Notes under the pieces: model-generated | What the model saw: the letters and a program-made list of their open reading frames with translations, nothing else | Databases searched by the model: none | What the model was told of the DNA's origin: nothing | Program-made: the position numbers and the translations under genes | Shown here: piece after piece, positions 1 through 7,794 of the stretch | How the letters are laid out: every line of letters starts with the position of its first letter | Position numbering within the stretch: the first letter of the stretch is position 1 | Assembly: GCA_002452405.1 (NCBI GenBank) | Contig: DKFP01000009.1 | Coordinates: forward strand, 155,266-219,265 | Direction of reading: 5' to 3' | DNA from: Deferribacteraceae bacterium UBA6793 | GTDB taxonomy: Bacteria; Chrysiogenota; Deferribacteres; Deferribacterales; Geovibrionaceae | DNA: 64,000 bases

Positions 1-2406
1 CTTGCCCTCGGCGGATATGCCAGAGAACAGATGGCGCCGTTTTCCGACATCGACATCCTTATTCTGCACAAGGGGAGGATGAACAAAAACTATGAGCGGT
101 TCATCAGCGAGTTCACCACCTTTATGTGGGACATCGGCGTAAACCCCGGTATTCAGGTCAAGGAACTTAAAGAGGTCACAAAAGCGGCTCTGGAAGACGA
201 AGTCGTGCGCACCTCTTTCATAGATAACCGATTCCTCTTTGGTGCGCGGAAGGTTTATGAAGCATTCCTCAAAATTATCAACGAAAAAGTCATGGAGAAG
301 GGAAAACATGAGTTCCTTCTCATGAAAATAGATGGCGTGCGAAACAGAAACAGCAAGTTCCGCGATTCCATCTTCCGCCTTCAGCCCAATATCAAAGAGG
401 GTAACGGCGGGATGCGCGACATAAACACCATCTACTGGATATGCAAAATACTTTATAAGACCAAAAGTCTCCACGAAACCGTCAAGCACAACATTCTCAC
501 CCACAGCGAATATGAGAAACTCATAGAAAACGCGGAGTTCCTCTTCCGTGTGCGAAATGAACTACACTACTATCACAACCGGAAATACGACGTCATGAGC
601 CTTGAAGCGCAGATGGATATTGCCAAAAATCTTGGTTACACAGCTACTTCCAGCGTTCAGAGCGTCGAAATCTTTATGCGCGACTACTACATAATGGCGA
701 AAACCACAGCGGAGATAACTCAGAAGGTCATCAACCGCACCCTGGCGGAACTCTCAAACAAATGGTTCCAGAAAAAAGTATTCTCGCTCCGTCTTTCAGA
801 CGGTTTCGTTCAGTATGCAAACACGCTGACCGTTGAAAGCAAAAATATTTTCGATGAAAACCCCAGAAAACTTATCTCGGTTTTCACATATGCCGCGAAC
901 AAAGGACTGAAACTCGCCGACTCCACCATCGACCTCATAAAAGAAAAAACTTACCTCATCGACGCTGAATTTACACAGAAATACGGTGCTGTGTTTCTTA
1001 AAGCGATATCATCCTTTCCTGATTCCAGCCGTATCGTTTCGAACATGGCGAAATGCGGCATTTTGCAGGCAATTATACCTGAATTTGAATACATTATATG
1101 CCGCGCACAGTTCGACTATTACCACCACTATACGGTGGACGAACATACTTACCTCGCACTGAGCTATCTGGATAAGCTCACAGGCAGTCTGCCGCCCCAC
1201 CTTGAAAGGTATCAGGAGGCTTTTAACAGACTGAAACGCAAAGACCTGCTGGCGCTCTCCGTTCTTCTCCACGACATAGGAAAGGGACAGGGCAAAAACC
1301 ACAGCATTGTCGGAGCACAGATGACCCGCTCAATATGCAAATTCCTCGGCATGGGACTTGAGGATACGGACACAGTTTGCAGCATGGTCGAACATCACCT
1401 GCTCATGAGCCACATCGCCCAGCGGCGTGACCTGCACAGCATCGACGTTATAAATCACTTCGTAAGCTATGTTAACAACCAGCAGGAACTAGATATCCTC
1501 TTCCTGCTCACCTATGCGGACATGAACGCAGTTGGCGGCGCGGCGTTTAACGAATGGAAGAACAGCCTGCTTAAAGAACTGCACGAAAAAGCTGAACAGG
1601 CGCTGAACAACGAAGACCTCGTTCAGGAATACAACGCTGTCGTGAAACTCCGACGTGAAAAACTGGAAGAACGCTGCAAGCTCACACCGGAAATATACGA
1701 GGCTTCAAAGACCCTCGACGATGAATTTATCTATGGAAACAAAGCCGGACAGATAATCAGCTATCTCTCCATGGCGCTGAAAATAAACGAAAAGAACCCC
1801 ATAATAGTGGAAGTGGACACCAGAAAAGAGCTTGACACAATGCAGATACTCGTCTGTACCTATGACCACGTCGGACTTCTGCGCAAGATATGCGGGGCGC
1901 TGGCATCACTTGGATACAACATCAAATGGGCGCAGATATACACCATGAACAACGACATAACCATCGACAACATTCTGGTGGACAACCCTTTTGCCGGCTC
2001 TAAAATACCTGACAATAAAAAAGAACTGCTCATAAACCGCATAATAGGCACGATAAACGGAGAAACTGATATTGAAAAGCTCATAGAACGCTCTTCCAGT
2101 TCTATTCTGGCGCAACCGAAACTCATGAGCAAAAAAGAAAAAATCACATTCGACAACCAGGTTTCTTCGCAGTACACTGTAATAGACATATATGCACAGG
2201 ACAGACTGGGGCTGCTTTACAGTATCCTCGGAGTGTTTAACCGCATGGGTGTCAGCGTTGACAAAGCAAAGATTTCAACCGACGTTGACAGAGTTGTGGA
2301 TTCCTTCTATCTCACAGATGCCGAAGGACGAAAACTCACTGATTCCGTTATCCTTGAAGATATTAAAAAGGAGCTTTTAAAAGAAATTGAAAGCCGCAGT
2401 GTATAA
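1..2406 (+). CDS. glnD: [Protein-PII] uridylyltransferase / uridylyl-removing enzyme GlnD (5' end outside window)
   Basis: Bifunctional nitrogen sensor that adds UMP to PII proteins when glutamine is low and removes it when glutamine is high. The frame is open back to base 1, so the N-terminus lies outside the window. Bases 10-60 already encode the nucleotidyltransferase motif (GGYARE, then SDIDILIL with the metal-binding Asp pair). The central part carries the HD phosphohydrolase domain (LLHDIGKG near base 1265, VEHH near 1390), which removes UMP. Two C-terminal ACT domains for glutamine sensing begin near bases 1843 (LVCTYDHVGLL) and 2179 (VIDIYAQDRLGLL). Domain order and length match full GlnD proteins. 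The 3' end overlaps the next gene by about 20 bases or fewer. Confidence 0.96.
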   Translation, partial: LALGGYAREQMAPFSDIDILILHKGRMNKNYERFISEFTTFMWDIGVNPGIQVKELKEVTKAALEDEVVRTSFIDNRFLFGARKVYEAFLKIINEKVMEKGKHEFLLMKIDGVRNRNSKFRDSIFRLQPNIKEGNGGMRDINTIYWICKILYKTKSLHETVKHNILTHSEYEKLIENAEFLFRVRNELHYYHNRKYDVMSLEAQMDIAKNLGYTATSSVQSVEIFMRDYYIMAKTTAEITQKVINRTLAELSNKWFQKKVFSLRLSDGFVQYANTLTVESKNIFDENPRKLISVFTYAANKGLKLADSTIDLIKEKTYLIDAEFTQKYGAVFLKAISSFPDSSRIVSNMAKCGILQAIIPEFEYIICRAQFDYYHHYTVDEHTYLALSYLDKLTGSLPPHLERYQEAFNRLKRKDLLALSVLLHDIGKGQGKNHSIVGAQMTRSICKFLGMGLEDTDTVCSMVEHHLLMSHIAQRRDLHSIDVINHFVSYVNNQQELDILFLLTYADMNAVGGAAFNEWKNSLLKELHEKAEQALNNEDLVQEYNAVVKLRREKLEERCKLTPEIYEASKTLDDEFIYGNKAGQIISYLSMALKINEKNPIIVEVDTRKELDTMQILVCTYDHVGLLRKICGALASLGYNIKWAQIYTMNNDITIDNILVDNPFAGSKIPDNKKELLINRIIGTINGETDIEKLIERSSSSILAQPKLMSKKEKITFDNQVSSQYTVIDIYAQDRLGLLYSILGVFNRMGVSVDKAKISTDVDRVVDSFYLTDAEGRKLTDSVILEDIKKELLKEIESRSV

Positions 2407-3826
2407 GAGGCTAAGCAATTTTAAGGAGCTGGACGCAGAGCTTGAAACCTGCTTCCGTATAACCGACGACATGGACGAAGCCGACATTGTTGTCACGGAC
2501 AATACGGAGTTTATCAAAGAAAATAAGCTGAATATCATAATATCCGAAAATGTACCGGAAAACCATGTAAGTATTAATCCAAACACCCCAACGGCTTATA
2601 TGCTTGAAGACATTAAGCTCGTCATCAAAACGTACTCGATTTCGCCCAGAATCGACCGCATCTGTTTTCTTCAGGAGCAAAACGCACTGCTTTCCGAGGC
2701 AAACAAGGGGCTTGTTGAGCTTTACAACCTGATAGATAACAAAAACCATCAGATCGAGTTTCTGAAAACCAAACTCGAAAATATCATCAACTCCGCAGGC
2801 GAAAGTATTGTCGAACTGAACGAAGAACTTCACATAACTTATGCAAACCAGAAGTTCGCAGATACCACCGGTTACGACAGACAGGGTGCTGTCGGAACAG
2901 ATTTTCTGTCGCTGATACACACACAGGACACAAACCACTTCAAAGATACGCTTAATCTCGTGGCAACGGAGAAGACAGCTAACCTCCAAATGCGGCTGAG
3001 GGCGGAAAACGGCGCATATATTACCGTTAACGCCTACGCCACCATGGTCACAAACTCTATCCCCCACTACGAGATAATCTTCGAAGACATCAGCAAAAAA
3101 CTGCTCATAGAACAACATATGAAAAAACTGGAGGAAAAGGCTATCGTCGCCGGATTTTCCAGACACCTTTCACACAATATTCTGAACGCACTAACCGTAG
3201 CCGCCGGATTTCTGAGAAAAATACGCTCCGAATCCGAAGTGAACGAACAACAGGCGCAAAAATGGAGCGTTGTTGAACATAAATGCAGGCTGATTGAAGA
3301 AATCGTCACAGGATACAACGACTACACAAACGCAATATCCATGCGCCTGGACGAGAATTTCGACGTCGCCGGATTTCTGAGGTCTGTGATTGAAGAAGTA
3401 CGGGACAAGACTTTTTCAAAAAACTTCTCCGCTTTCCTTTATAACTTTCTCGACCAGTACACCATGACAACAGAATTTAAAGACAATAAGGAATTTACAA
3501 TGCACGGCAGCCGCATGTTTCTCAAAATGGCGGTGTGCTATATCATAAAAGACTCTATCCGCTTTTTCGACGAATATGTACCGCTGCGGTTCAAAATCAC
3601 TACGGAAGAACAAAAAGACAAGTTTATCATAGAAATACGTCTGCACGATGTGGACGTTGACACTGCCATCATAAACACTATGCTGCAACCATGGAACCAT
3701 CAGGTGCTTTCACAGAGTTTTGATTACTGGGGAATCGTTATTTCTAACGTTATTGTGGAAAAACACGGCGGAACCATGCACCTTCGCAAGGACTCCGCCG
3801 GTCTCAGTTTTATTATCGAGCTTTAA
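2387..3826 (+). CDS. PAS-domain histidine-kinase-like protein with degenerate ATPase domain
   Basis: About 479 residues. An N-terminal region (1-100) of unknown type is followed by a short coiled stretch, a PAS domain (about 130-235) and a dimerisation helix with a good H-box (LSHNILNALT, His263). The C-terminal part has the length and end of a HATPase domain (VEKHGG then a final beta strand), but the ATP motifs are eroded. The N-box Asn is replaced (IIKDSIRF), no DxGxG is visible, and the G2 glycines are missing (YWGIVISNV). It may be a non-catalytic partner or phosphoacceptor. The start is uncertain: TTG at 2387 or GTG at 2399, both inside the end of glnD, so translation is probably coupled. 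The link to nitrogen control is inferred from position only. Confidence 0.75.
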   Translation: MKAAVYKRLSNFKELDAELETCFRITDDMDEADIVVTDNTEFIKENKLNIIISENVPENHVSINPNTPTAYMLEDIKLVIKTYSISPRIDRICFLQEQNALLSEANKGLVELYNLIDNKNHQIEFLKTKLENIINSAGESIVELNEELHITYANQKFADTTGYDRQGAVGTDFLSLIHTQDTNHFKDTLNLVATEKTANLQMRLRAENGAYITVNAYATMVTNSIPHYEIIFEDISKKLLIEQHMKKLEEKAIVAGFSRHLSHNILNALTVAAGFLRKIRSESEVNEQQAQKWSVVEHKCRLIEEIVTGYNDYTNAISMRLDENFDVAGFLRSVIEEVRDKTFSKNFSAFLYNFLDQYTMTTEFKDNKEFTMHGSRMFLKMAVCYIIKDSIRFFDEYVPLRFKITTEEQKDKFIIEIRLHDVDVDTAIINTMLQPWNHQVLSQSFDYWGIVISNVIVEKHGGTMHLRKDSAGLSFIIEL

Positions 3827-3833
3827 AATATGT

Positions 3834-3868
3834 CACTGCGAGGAGGCTATTAGCCGACGCGGCAGTCT
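3834..3868. repeat. Dispersed repeat family 1, copy A (half element)
   Basis: Contains CACTGCGAGGAGG followed by GACGCGGCAGTCT, which is the right half of the family seen whole elsewhere. It lies between the convergent PAS protein and TerC genes. Confidence 0.8.
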
Positions 3869-3873
3869 ATTTA

Positions 3874-4623
3874 CTAATCCTTACTTATCACAGGCGCACG
3901 CAGCAGAACACTCTTCTGGTGCTTTTTGCGCACTTTCGTGTTCAGCGCTTCCACTATGATTGAGAAGGTGATTGCAAAATACAGATATCCCTTGGGGATG
4001 TGGAAATGCAGACCTTCACCCACGAGGCTCATACCTATCAGCATCAGGAAGCTGAGAGCAAGCATCTTGAACGTTGGGTGCCCTTCGATAAAATCAGCTA
4101 TGTATTTGCTGGTGAACATCATAACAGCAACGGATATGATTATCACCGCAACCATCATGGATACAAATTTCACCATACCGACGGCTGTTATCACCGAATC
4201 GACGGAGAAGACGAGGTCCAGCATAAGTATCTGGATTATGATTCCCATCATACTGGTTGACACTTTAACATCTTTCTCTTCATGCCCGCCATCCTCAACA
4301 GAATGATGTATCTCCATGGTGCTTTTAGCCAGCAGGAACAGACCGCCCACAACAAGGATAAGGTCTTTCCATGAAATAGCTTTTTCAAAGGCTGTGAACA
4401 CTGGTTCCGTGAGTCCGATTACCCACGAAATACCCATTACAAGCAAAATACGCATGACCATAGCAAGGGTAAGCCCCAGCTTGCGCACTTTTTCTCTTTT
4501 TTCTTCGGGGAGTTTATTTGTCAAAACGCTGATAAAGATGATGTTGTCGATACCCAGAACGATTTCCAGAAGCAGAAGCACCGCAAAAGCAAACCATTGG
4601 GACGGATCGGCAAGCCACTCCAT
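3874..4623 (-). CDS. TerC/YgdQ-family integral membrane protein
   Basis: 249 residues with about seven hydrophobic segments. Family hallmarks are LGIDNIIFISVL near the N-terminus and LVFSVDSVITAVG in the middle; the buried Asp residues of these repeats are typical of TerC proteins. The family is linked to tellurite resistance, metal (Mn) export and membrane stress, but the transported substrate here is unknown. A ribosome site AGGTGA lies about 8 bases before the ATG. The gene stands alone and converges on the PAS protein gene. Confidence 0.88.
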   Translation of the reverse strand: MEWLADPSQWFAFAVLLLLEIVLGIDNIIFISVLTNKLPEEKREKVRKLGLTLAMVMRILLVMGISWVIGLTEPVFTAFEKAISWKDLILVVGGLFLLAKSTMEIHHSVEDGGHEEKDVKVSTSMMGIIIQILMLDLVFSVDSVITAVGMVKFVSMMVAVIIISVAVMMFTSKYIADFIEGHPTFKMLALSFLMLIGMSLVGEGLHFHIPKGYLYFAITFSIIVEALNTKVRKKHQKSVLLRAPVISKD

Positions 4624-4831
4624 ATACTTTTCACCTCAGTGTAATTTGCGCGGATTATATATTATCGCGCGTCAAAATGATAGCGGAACTAAGAAAATTT
4701 TTTATAGGAAAAGTTCAAAAAAGAAATGAATGGACTATTCGTAATGCGTCCAGAGGCGGATAATTTTGATGGTATCTTTTAATAATTCATATAAGAGATT
4801 TGTAAATCATTAAATTTGTCTTCTTAATGCA
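4624..4831. other. Intergenic, AT-rich
   Basis: No gene, hairpin or repeat is supported here. It holds the upstream region of the TerC gene and the downstream end of the TetR gene. Confidence 0.5.
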
Positions 4832-5389
4832 CTAGATTGTCATATTAATAAGATGCTTGCGGATGTTTTCAATTTCATCAACGGAATAGTCGGATGAACC
4901 CAAAACATATCCTGACCATAAGCCATCTGCCGCCAATCTCACCGTTAATAAATCCAAACCACCATCACTTATAATATGTTCACAGCTTTGCTTTTCATAC
5001 CAAAACGTCCAGCGTGCTTTTAAATCAGGATCCAATATCATTGAGATGGCTGCTGCTGACCAGAGAGTGCCATTATTCTCTAAAATATCATCAAATAATG
5101 TATTTACATAAGCTCTCGAAAACTTACCGTGATCCAGAGTATCTTTTTGCATATATCGTTCAACATTTTCGGAAAATTTTTCAATTATACGGTCAAACAC
5201 CGCATCTATAAGAGATTGTTTACAATCAAAATGGTGAAAAAAACCACCCTTTGTAATTTTCGCTTCATCAGCTACCGCCTGAATGGTCAAACCTGATAGT
5301 CCGACAGTACTGGCTATTTTCTCCGCGGACTCTAATATAGCCAAACGTACTTCTTGCGGATTTTTTTTACGCTTATAATTATTCGTCAT
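4832..5389 (-). CDS. TetR-family transcriptional repressor
   Basis: 185 residues. The N-terminal HTH is typical (LTIQAVADEAKITKGGFFHHF, with GGFFHHF in the recognition region); the remainder is the ligand and dimer domain. It starts one base after the stop of the SMR exporter gene, so the two form one transcript. It very probably represses that operon by binding the strong palindrome at 5763-5788. Composition is AT-richer than the flanking genes, which suggests acquisition as a small cassette. Confidence 0.88.
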   Translation of the reverse strand: MTNNYKRKKNPQEVRLAILESAEKIASTVGLSGLTIQAVADEAKITKGGFFHHFDCKQSLIDAVFDRIIEKFSENVERYMQKDTLDHGKFSRAYVNTLFDDILENNGTLWSAAAISMILDPDLKARWTFWYEKQSCEHIISDGGLDLLTVRLAADGLWSGYVLGSSDYSVDEIENIRKHLINMTI

Positions 5390-5390
5390 A

Positions 5391-5735
5391 TCAATGTGCT
5401 ACTGACTTTGAAAATAGATTCACGACAACAACTCCTGCAATGATAAGAGAAATACCTATAAAGCCTGCTATGTCTAATGGTTGGCGAAATAAAACAACAC
5501 TAATACCAGTAGTCAATATGATACCTACTCCTCCCCATATAGCATACGCAACACTAAGAGGAAGGACTTTAAGAGACTGTGAAAGCATATAAAATGATAT
5601 AATATAAAATATAATCATTAAAATAACAGGTATACGGTTAGTAAATTGCTCTGATTTCTGCAAAAATGTTGTACCAATAATCTCAAAAACAACCGCTGAT
5701 GCTAAACACAGATACCCACTCATAAGGCTGTTCAT
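5391..5735 (-). CDS. Small multidrug resistance (SMR) exporter, EmrE/QacE type
   Basis: 114 residues with four hydrophobic helices. The essential Glu lies in helix 1 (VVFEIIGTTFLQ), helix 3 carries YAIWGGVGI, and the C-terminus ends in the usual VVNLFS. Family members are dual-topology proton antiporters for cationic toxic compounds; the YAIW form points to the EmrE/Qac branch rather than SugE/Gdx. A GAGG ribosome site lies 7 bases before the ATG. It is the first gene of a two-gene operon with its TetR regulator. Confidence 0.9.
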   Translation of the reverse strand: MNSLMSGYLCLASAVVFEIIGTTFLQKSEQFTNRIPVILMIIFYIISFYMLSQSLKVLPLSVAYAIWGGVGIILTTGISVVLFRQPLDIAGFIGISLIIAGVVVVNLFSKSVAH

Positions 5736-5762
5736 ACTGTAACCTCAATCATTCTTTCAATT

Positions 5763-5788
5763 AAAGATACCGAATAGTCGGTATCTTT
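5763..5788. promoter_or_regulatory. Palindromic operator upstream of SMR-TetR operon
   Basis: Perfect inverted repeat: arms AAAGATACCGA and TCGGTATCTTT around ATAG. It sits 28 bases upstream of the SMR start. Size and position fit a TetR-dimer operator; which protein binds is inferred. Confidence 0.8.
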
Positions 5789-5864
5789 TCAAGTTTTATT
5801 TTCAATTAAGAAAGTAAAATTTAAACCTGTTTCAATAGTTTTAACCCCTGAATAATCTCTAGAA

Positions 5865-6170
5865 TTAATATTGCGCTGACATTGGCTGTATATGGCTGAC
5901 GTCGGTTGTCTGCTCAGCTTTCCAGAGGTCATAAGCCTGTTGCATGTTCAACCAGCTTTGGGGTGTTGTGCCGAAAAACTTACTTAGTTTCAGGGCTATT
6001 TCAGGTGTTACCCCTCTGCGTTTGTTGCAAATCTGATTGATGGTGCGGAAGGACACCCCAAGAGCTTCGGCAAGTCCGCTCTGTGTCAGACTTTCAGTTT
6101 CATGTATTATCTCGGCAAGATATTCTCCGGGGTGTTCCGGCTGTCTTAACATTTCTCTGTCGCCCATCAT
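5865..6170 (-). CDS. HigA-family antitoxin-like HTH protein
   Basis: 101 residues with an XRE-type HTH (SGLAEALGVSFRTINQI) and the HigA/VapI signature HPGEYLAEII near the N-terminus, followed by ALKLSKFFGTTPQSWLNMQ. HigA proteins normally neutralise a HigB RNase encoded just upstream. Here the immediate upstream gene is another antitoxin: the ATG overlaps its TGA by four bases (ATGA). It therefore belongs to the same operon as the toxin at 6462-6782, but there is no dedicated HigB. It could be a second antitoxin, an accessory repressor or a leftover from another module. Confidence 0.85.
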   Translation of the reverse strand: MMGDREMLRQPEHPGEYLAEIIHETESLTQSGLAEALGVSFRTINQICNKRRGVTPEIALKLSKFFGTTPQSWLNMQQAYDLWKAEQTTDVSHIQPMSAQY

Positions 6171-6475
6171 GCACTCTGTTTTTTGAAATACAGCGAATAT
6201 CCCAGTGCCGACAAAATTTCTTTAATGGTTTTCAGCTTCGGATTTCCCTTACCCGAAAGAGTCTTGTAAAGCGATTCTCTGGATAAACCCGTAACCTCTG
6301 CAAGTTTCGCAAAACCAATACCAGCCTGAACAACCTGTCTGATTGCAAGAAGAAGTTCCGCCTCATCCCCTGTTTCGACATAATCTTCCACTGCGATATC
6401 AAGATAAGCCGCACGGTTTTCAGGCGATGAAAGCCGTTCCTGAATTAAACTATCCAGTGTTCTATAAGTTCTCAT
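6167..6475 (-). CDS. Addiction-module antidote (HTH, HI1420/TIGR02684 type)
   Basis: 102 residues from the ATG at 6475, chosen because it overlaps the toxin's last codons by 14 bases and gives the usual family length. The C-terminal half shows the family HTH pattern FAKLAEVTGLSRESLYKTL followed by GNPKLKTIKEILSALG. These proteins pair with Gp49-like RelE/ParE toxins, exactly the gene encoded just upstream. It probably neutralises the toxin and represses the operon through the palindrome at 6787-6810. Confidence 0.88.
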   Translation of the reverse strand: MRTYRTLDSLIQERLSSPENRAAYLDIAVEDYVETGDEAELLLAIRQVVQAGIGFAKLAEVTGLSRESLYKTLSGKGNPKLKTIKEILSALGYSLYFKKQSA

Positions 6476-6782
6476 TGTAATCTCTCCAAAACTCTTTTGC
6501 AGACTCAATATCCTTGTTTTGAGTCTTTTTGTTTCCGCCGCACAAAAGAATAACAACTTTGTTATCTTTAACTCCGTAATATACTCTATATCCTCCACCG
6601 TATGTAAAACGAAGTTCGTTAACATAATCACCAACCGACTTACTATCTCCAAAATTGCCCAGTTTCAGCCTGTCAATTCTTTTAAGAACACGCATCTGGT
6701 CTTTAAAGTCTATATTTTCCAACCAGATACTAAACGGTTCTCTTCCGTTTTCACTTTGATAGATGATGATTTCATATGCCAT
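6462..6782 (-). CDS. RelE/ParE-superfamily toxin (Gp49-like addiction-module killer)
   Basis: 106 residues. Features of the family include the beta-strand start YEIIIYQSENG, LRFTYGGGYRVYYG in the core and LLCGGNKKTQNKDIESAKEF at the end. Family members are ribosome-dependent mRNA interferases or gyrase poisons; which one applies here cannot be told. Toxin-first order with the antidote overlapping downstream is usual for this subfamily. Its ATG is four bases from a perfect palindrome that sits inside the promoter, consistent with autoregulation. Confidence 0.9.
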   Translation of the reverse strand: MAYEIIIYQSENGREPFSIWLENIDFKDQMRVLKRIDRLKLGNFGDSKSVGDYVNELRFTYGGGYRVYYGVKDNKVVILLCGGNKKTQNKDIESAKEFWRDYNENL

Positions 6783-6786
6783 ATAT

Positions 6787-6816
6787 AAAAGTAGCCTTCA
6801 GGCTACTTTTTGTCAA
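6787..6816 (-). promoter_or_regulatory. Promoter and operator of the toxin-antitoxin operon
   Basis: On the minus strand TTGACA (6816-6811) is followed after 17 bases by TACTTT (6793-6788). A perfect inverted repeat, AAAAGTAGCC-TTCA-GGCTACTTTT (6787-6810), fills the spacer and the -10 region, so a bound antitoxin would block RNA polymerase. Confidence 0.75.
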
Positions 6817-6882
6817 CATTTTCTATTTGGATAAGACTGTTTTGCCGTCGGCTCACAGAGACAGAATAAAAAGAAAACCCCA

Positions 6883-6912
6883 CCCAGCCTCCCTTTTATA
6901 AAGGGAGGAGCA
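6883..6912. repeat. Dispersed repeat family 2, single unit
   Basis: CCCCACCCAGCCTCCC with hairpin CCTCCCTTTTATAAAGGGAGG. A related pair occurs at 12994-13083. It lies between the toxin-antitoxin operon and sdh. Confidence 0.65.
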
Positions 6913-6935
6913 GTATTTTGGTGCTTAGATGCAAG

Positions 6936-7032
6936 TTATACAAGGAAGGGCGAGAGAGAGGGCTGCGAGCATACATATAAGTATGTGAGCAGTTCCGAGC
7001 GAGAACTGACGAAGTAGAACGCCGCATATAAG
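6936..7032. other. Non-coding stretch with nested small inverted repeats
   Basis: Contains CATAC-ATATAA-GTATG and AGTTC-cgagc-GAACT style short hairpins followed by GACGAAGTAGAACG. It lies downstream of sdhB beyond its terminator. An open frame through it has no protein-like character. Possibly a third repeated element; no second copy is in the window. Confidence 0.35.
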
Positions 7033-7045
7033 CGCCAAAAGAAAA

Positions 7046-7071
7046 AAAAGGGGAGCCGAAGCTCCCCTTTT
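7046..7071 (-). terminator. Intrinsic terminator of sdhCDAB
   Basis: Stem GGGGAGC/GCTCCCC closed by a TTCG tetraloop on the minus strand, followed by a run of eight T. It starts just after the sdhB stop. Confidence 0.92.
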
Positions 7072-7072
7072 A

Positions 7073-7780
7073 TCAAACCTGCTGATCCAGCAGCATTTTC
7101 CTGATGTTCATGATAGCTTCTGTGGGGTTCAGTTCTTTCGGACATGCCTCCACACAGTTGTAAATGGTGTGGCATCTCCACACGCCGTGCTTGTCGTTCA
7201 GGATAGGCAGACGCTCTTCCGCGCCCTCGTCTCTTGAGTCGACAATATATCTCCATGCGCGAAGTGCCGCGTTGGGTCCGAGATATTTTTTGTCAGCCCA
7301 GAAAGAGGGGCAAGAAGATGAGCAGCATCCGCAAAGGATACACTCATACAGTCCGTCCAGTTTCTTTCTGTCTTCCGGTGACTGATAGATTTCTTTATCA
7401 GGGTTCGGAGACTTTCTGATGAGGTAGGGTTTAACAGCTATGAACTTGTTGAAGAAATCGTCTACATCTACAACAAGGTCTCTCATAACGTTCATACCGG
7501 GAAGGGGCTGAACAACTATGTGGTCTGCGCCCAGATCCTCAACTTTTGTCATACATGAAAGCATGTTAACGCCGTTAACGTTCAGACCGTCAGATCCGCA
7601 AACGCCTTCTCTGCAAGAGCGGCGGTATGTAAGAGTGGGGTCCTGCTCCCATTTTATCTGGTTAAGAGCGTCCAGCATAAGGTAGCCGGGTCTTCTCAGC
7701 TCAACCTTATATGTCTGGTAATAAGGCTCTTTATCCTTATCAGGGTCGTATCTGAAAATTTCAAATGTTACTGTAGTCAT
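7073..7780 (-). CDS. sdhB: Succinate dehydrogenase iron-sulfur subunit SdhB
   Basis: 235 residues. Carries electrons from the flavin of SdhA to quinone through three clusters. The 2Fe-2S loop is visible as SCREGVCGSDG plus a downstream Cys in NMLSC. The 4Fe-4S motif is CILCGCCSSSCP and the 3Fe-4S motif CHTIYNCVEACP. Length is normal. Last gene of the operon sdhC-sdhD-sdhA-sdhB, 14 bases after sdhA, and followed directly by a strong terminator. Confidence 0.97.
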   Translation of the reverse strand: MTTVTFEIFRYDPDKDKEPYYQTYKVELRRPGYLMLDALNQIKWEQDPTLTYRRSCREGVCGSDGLNVNGVNMLSCMTKVEDLGADHIVVQPLPGMNVMRDLVVDVDDFFNKFIAVKPYLIRKSPNPDKEIYQSPEDRKKLDGLYECILCGCCSSSCPSFWADKKYLGPNAALRAWRYIVDSRDEGAEERLPILNDKHGVWRCHTIYNCVEACPKELNPTEAIMNIRKMLLDQQV

Positions 7781-7794
7781 ATTTCCATCTCCCC

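Noticed and set aside
3926..4306. Plus-strand frame opposite the TerC gene
   Set aside because: It is the antisense of a clear membrane-protein gene and has no ribosome site.
6936..7256. Open frame of 106 codons beyond sdhB
   Set aside because: It runs through a terminator, structured non-coding DNA and the antisense of sdhB, with no ribosome site and no protein-like composition.
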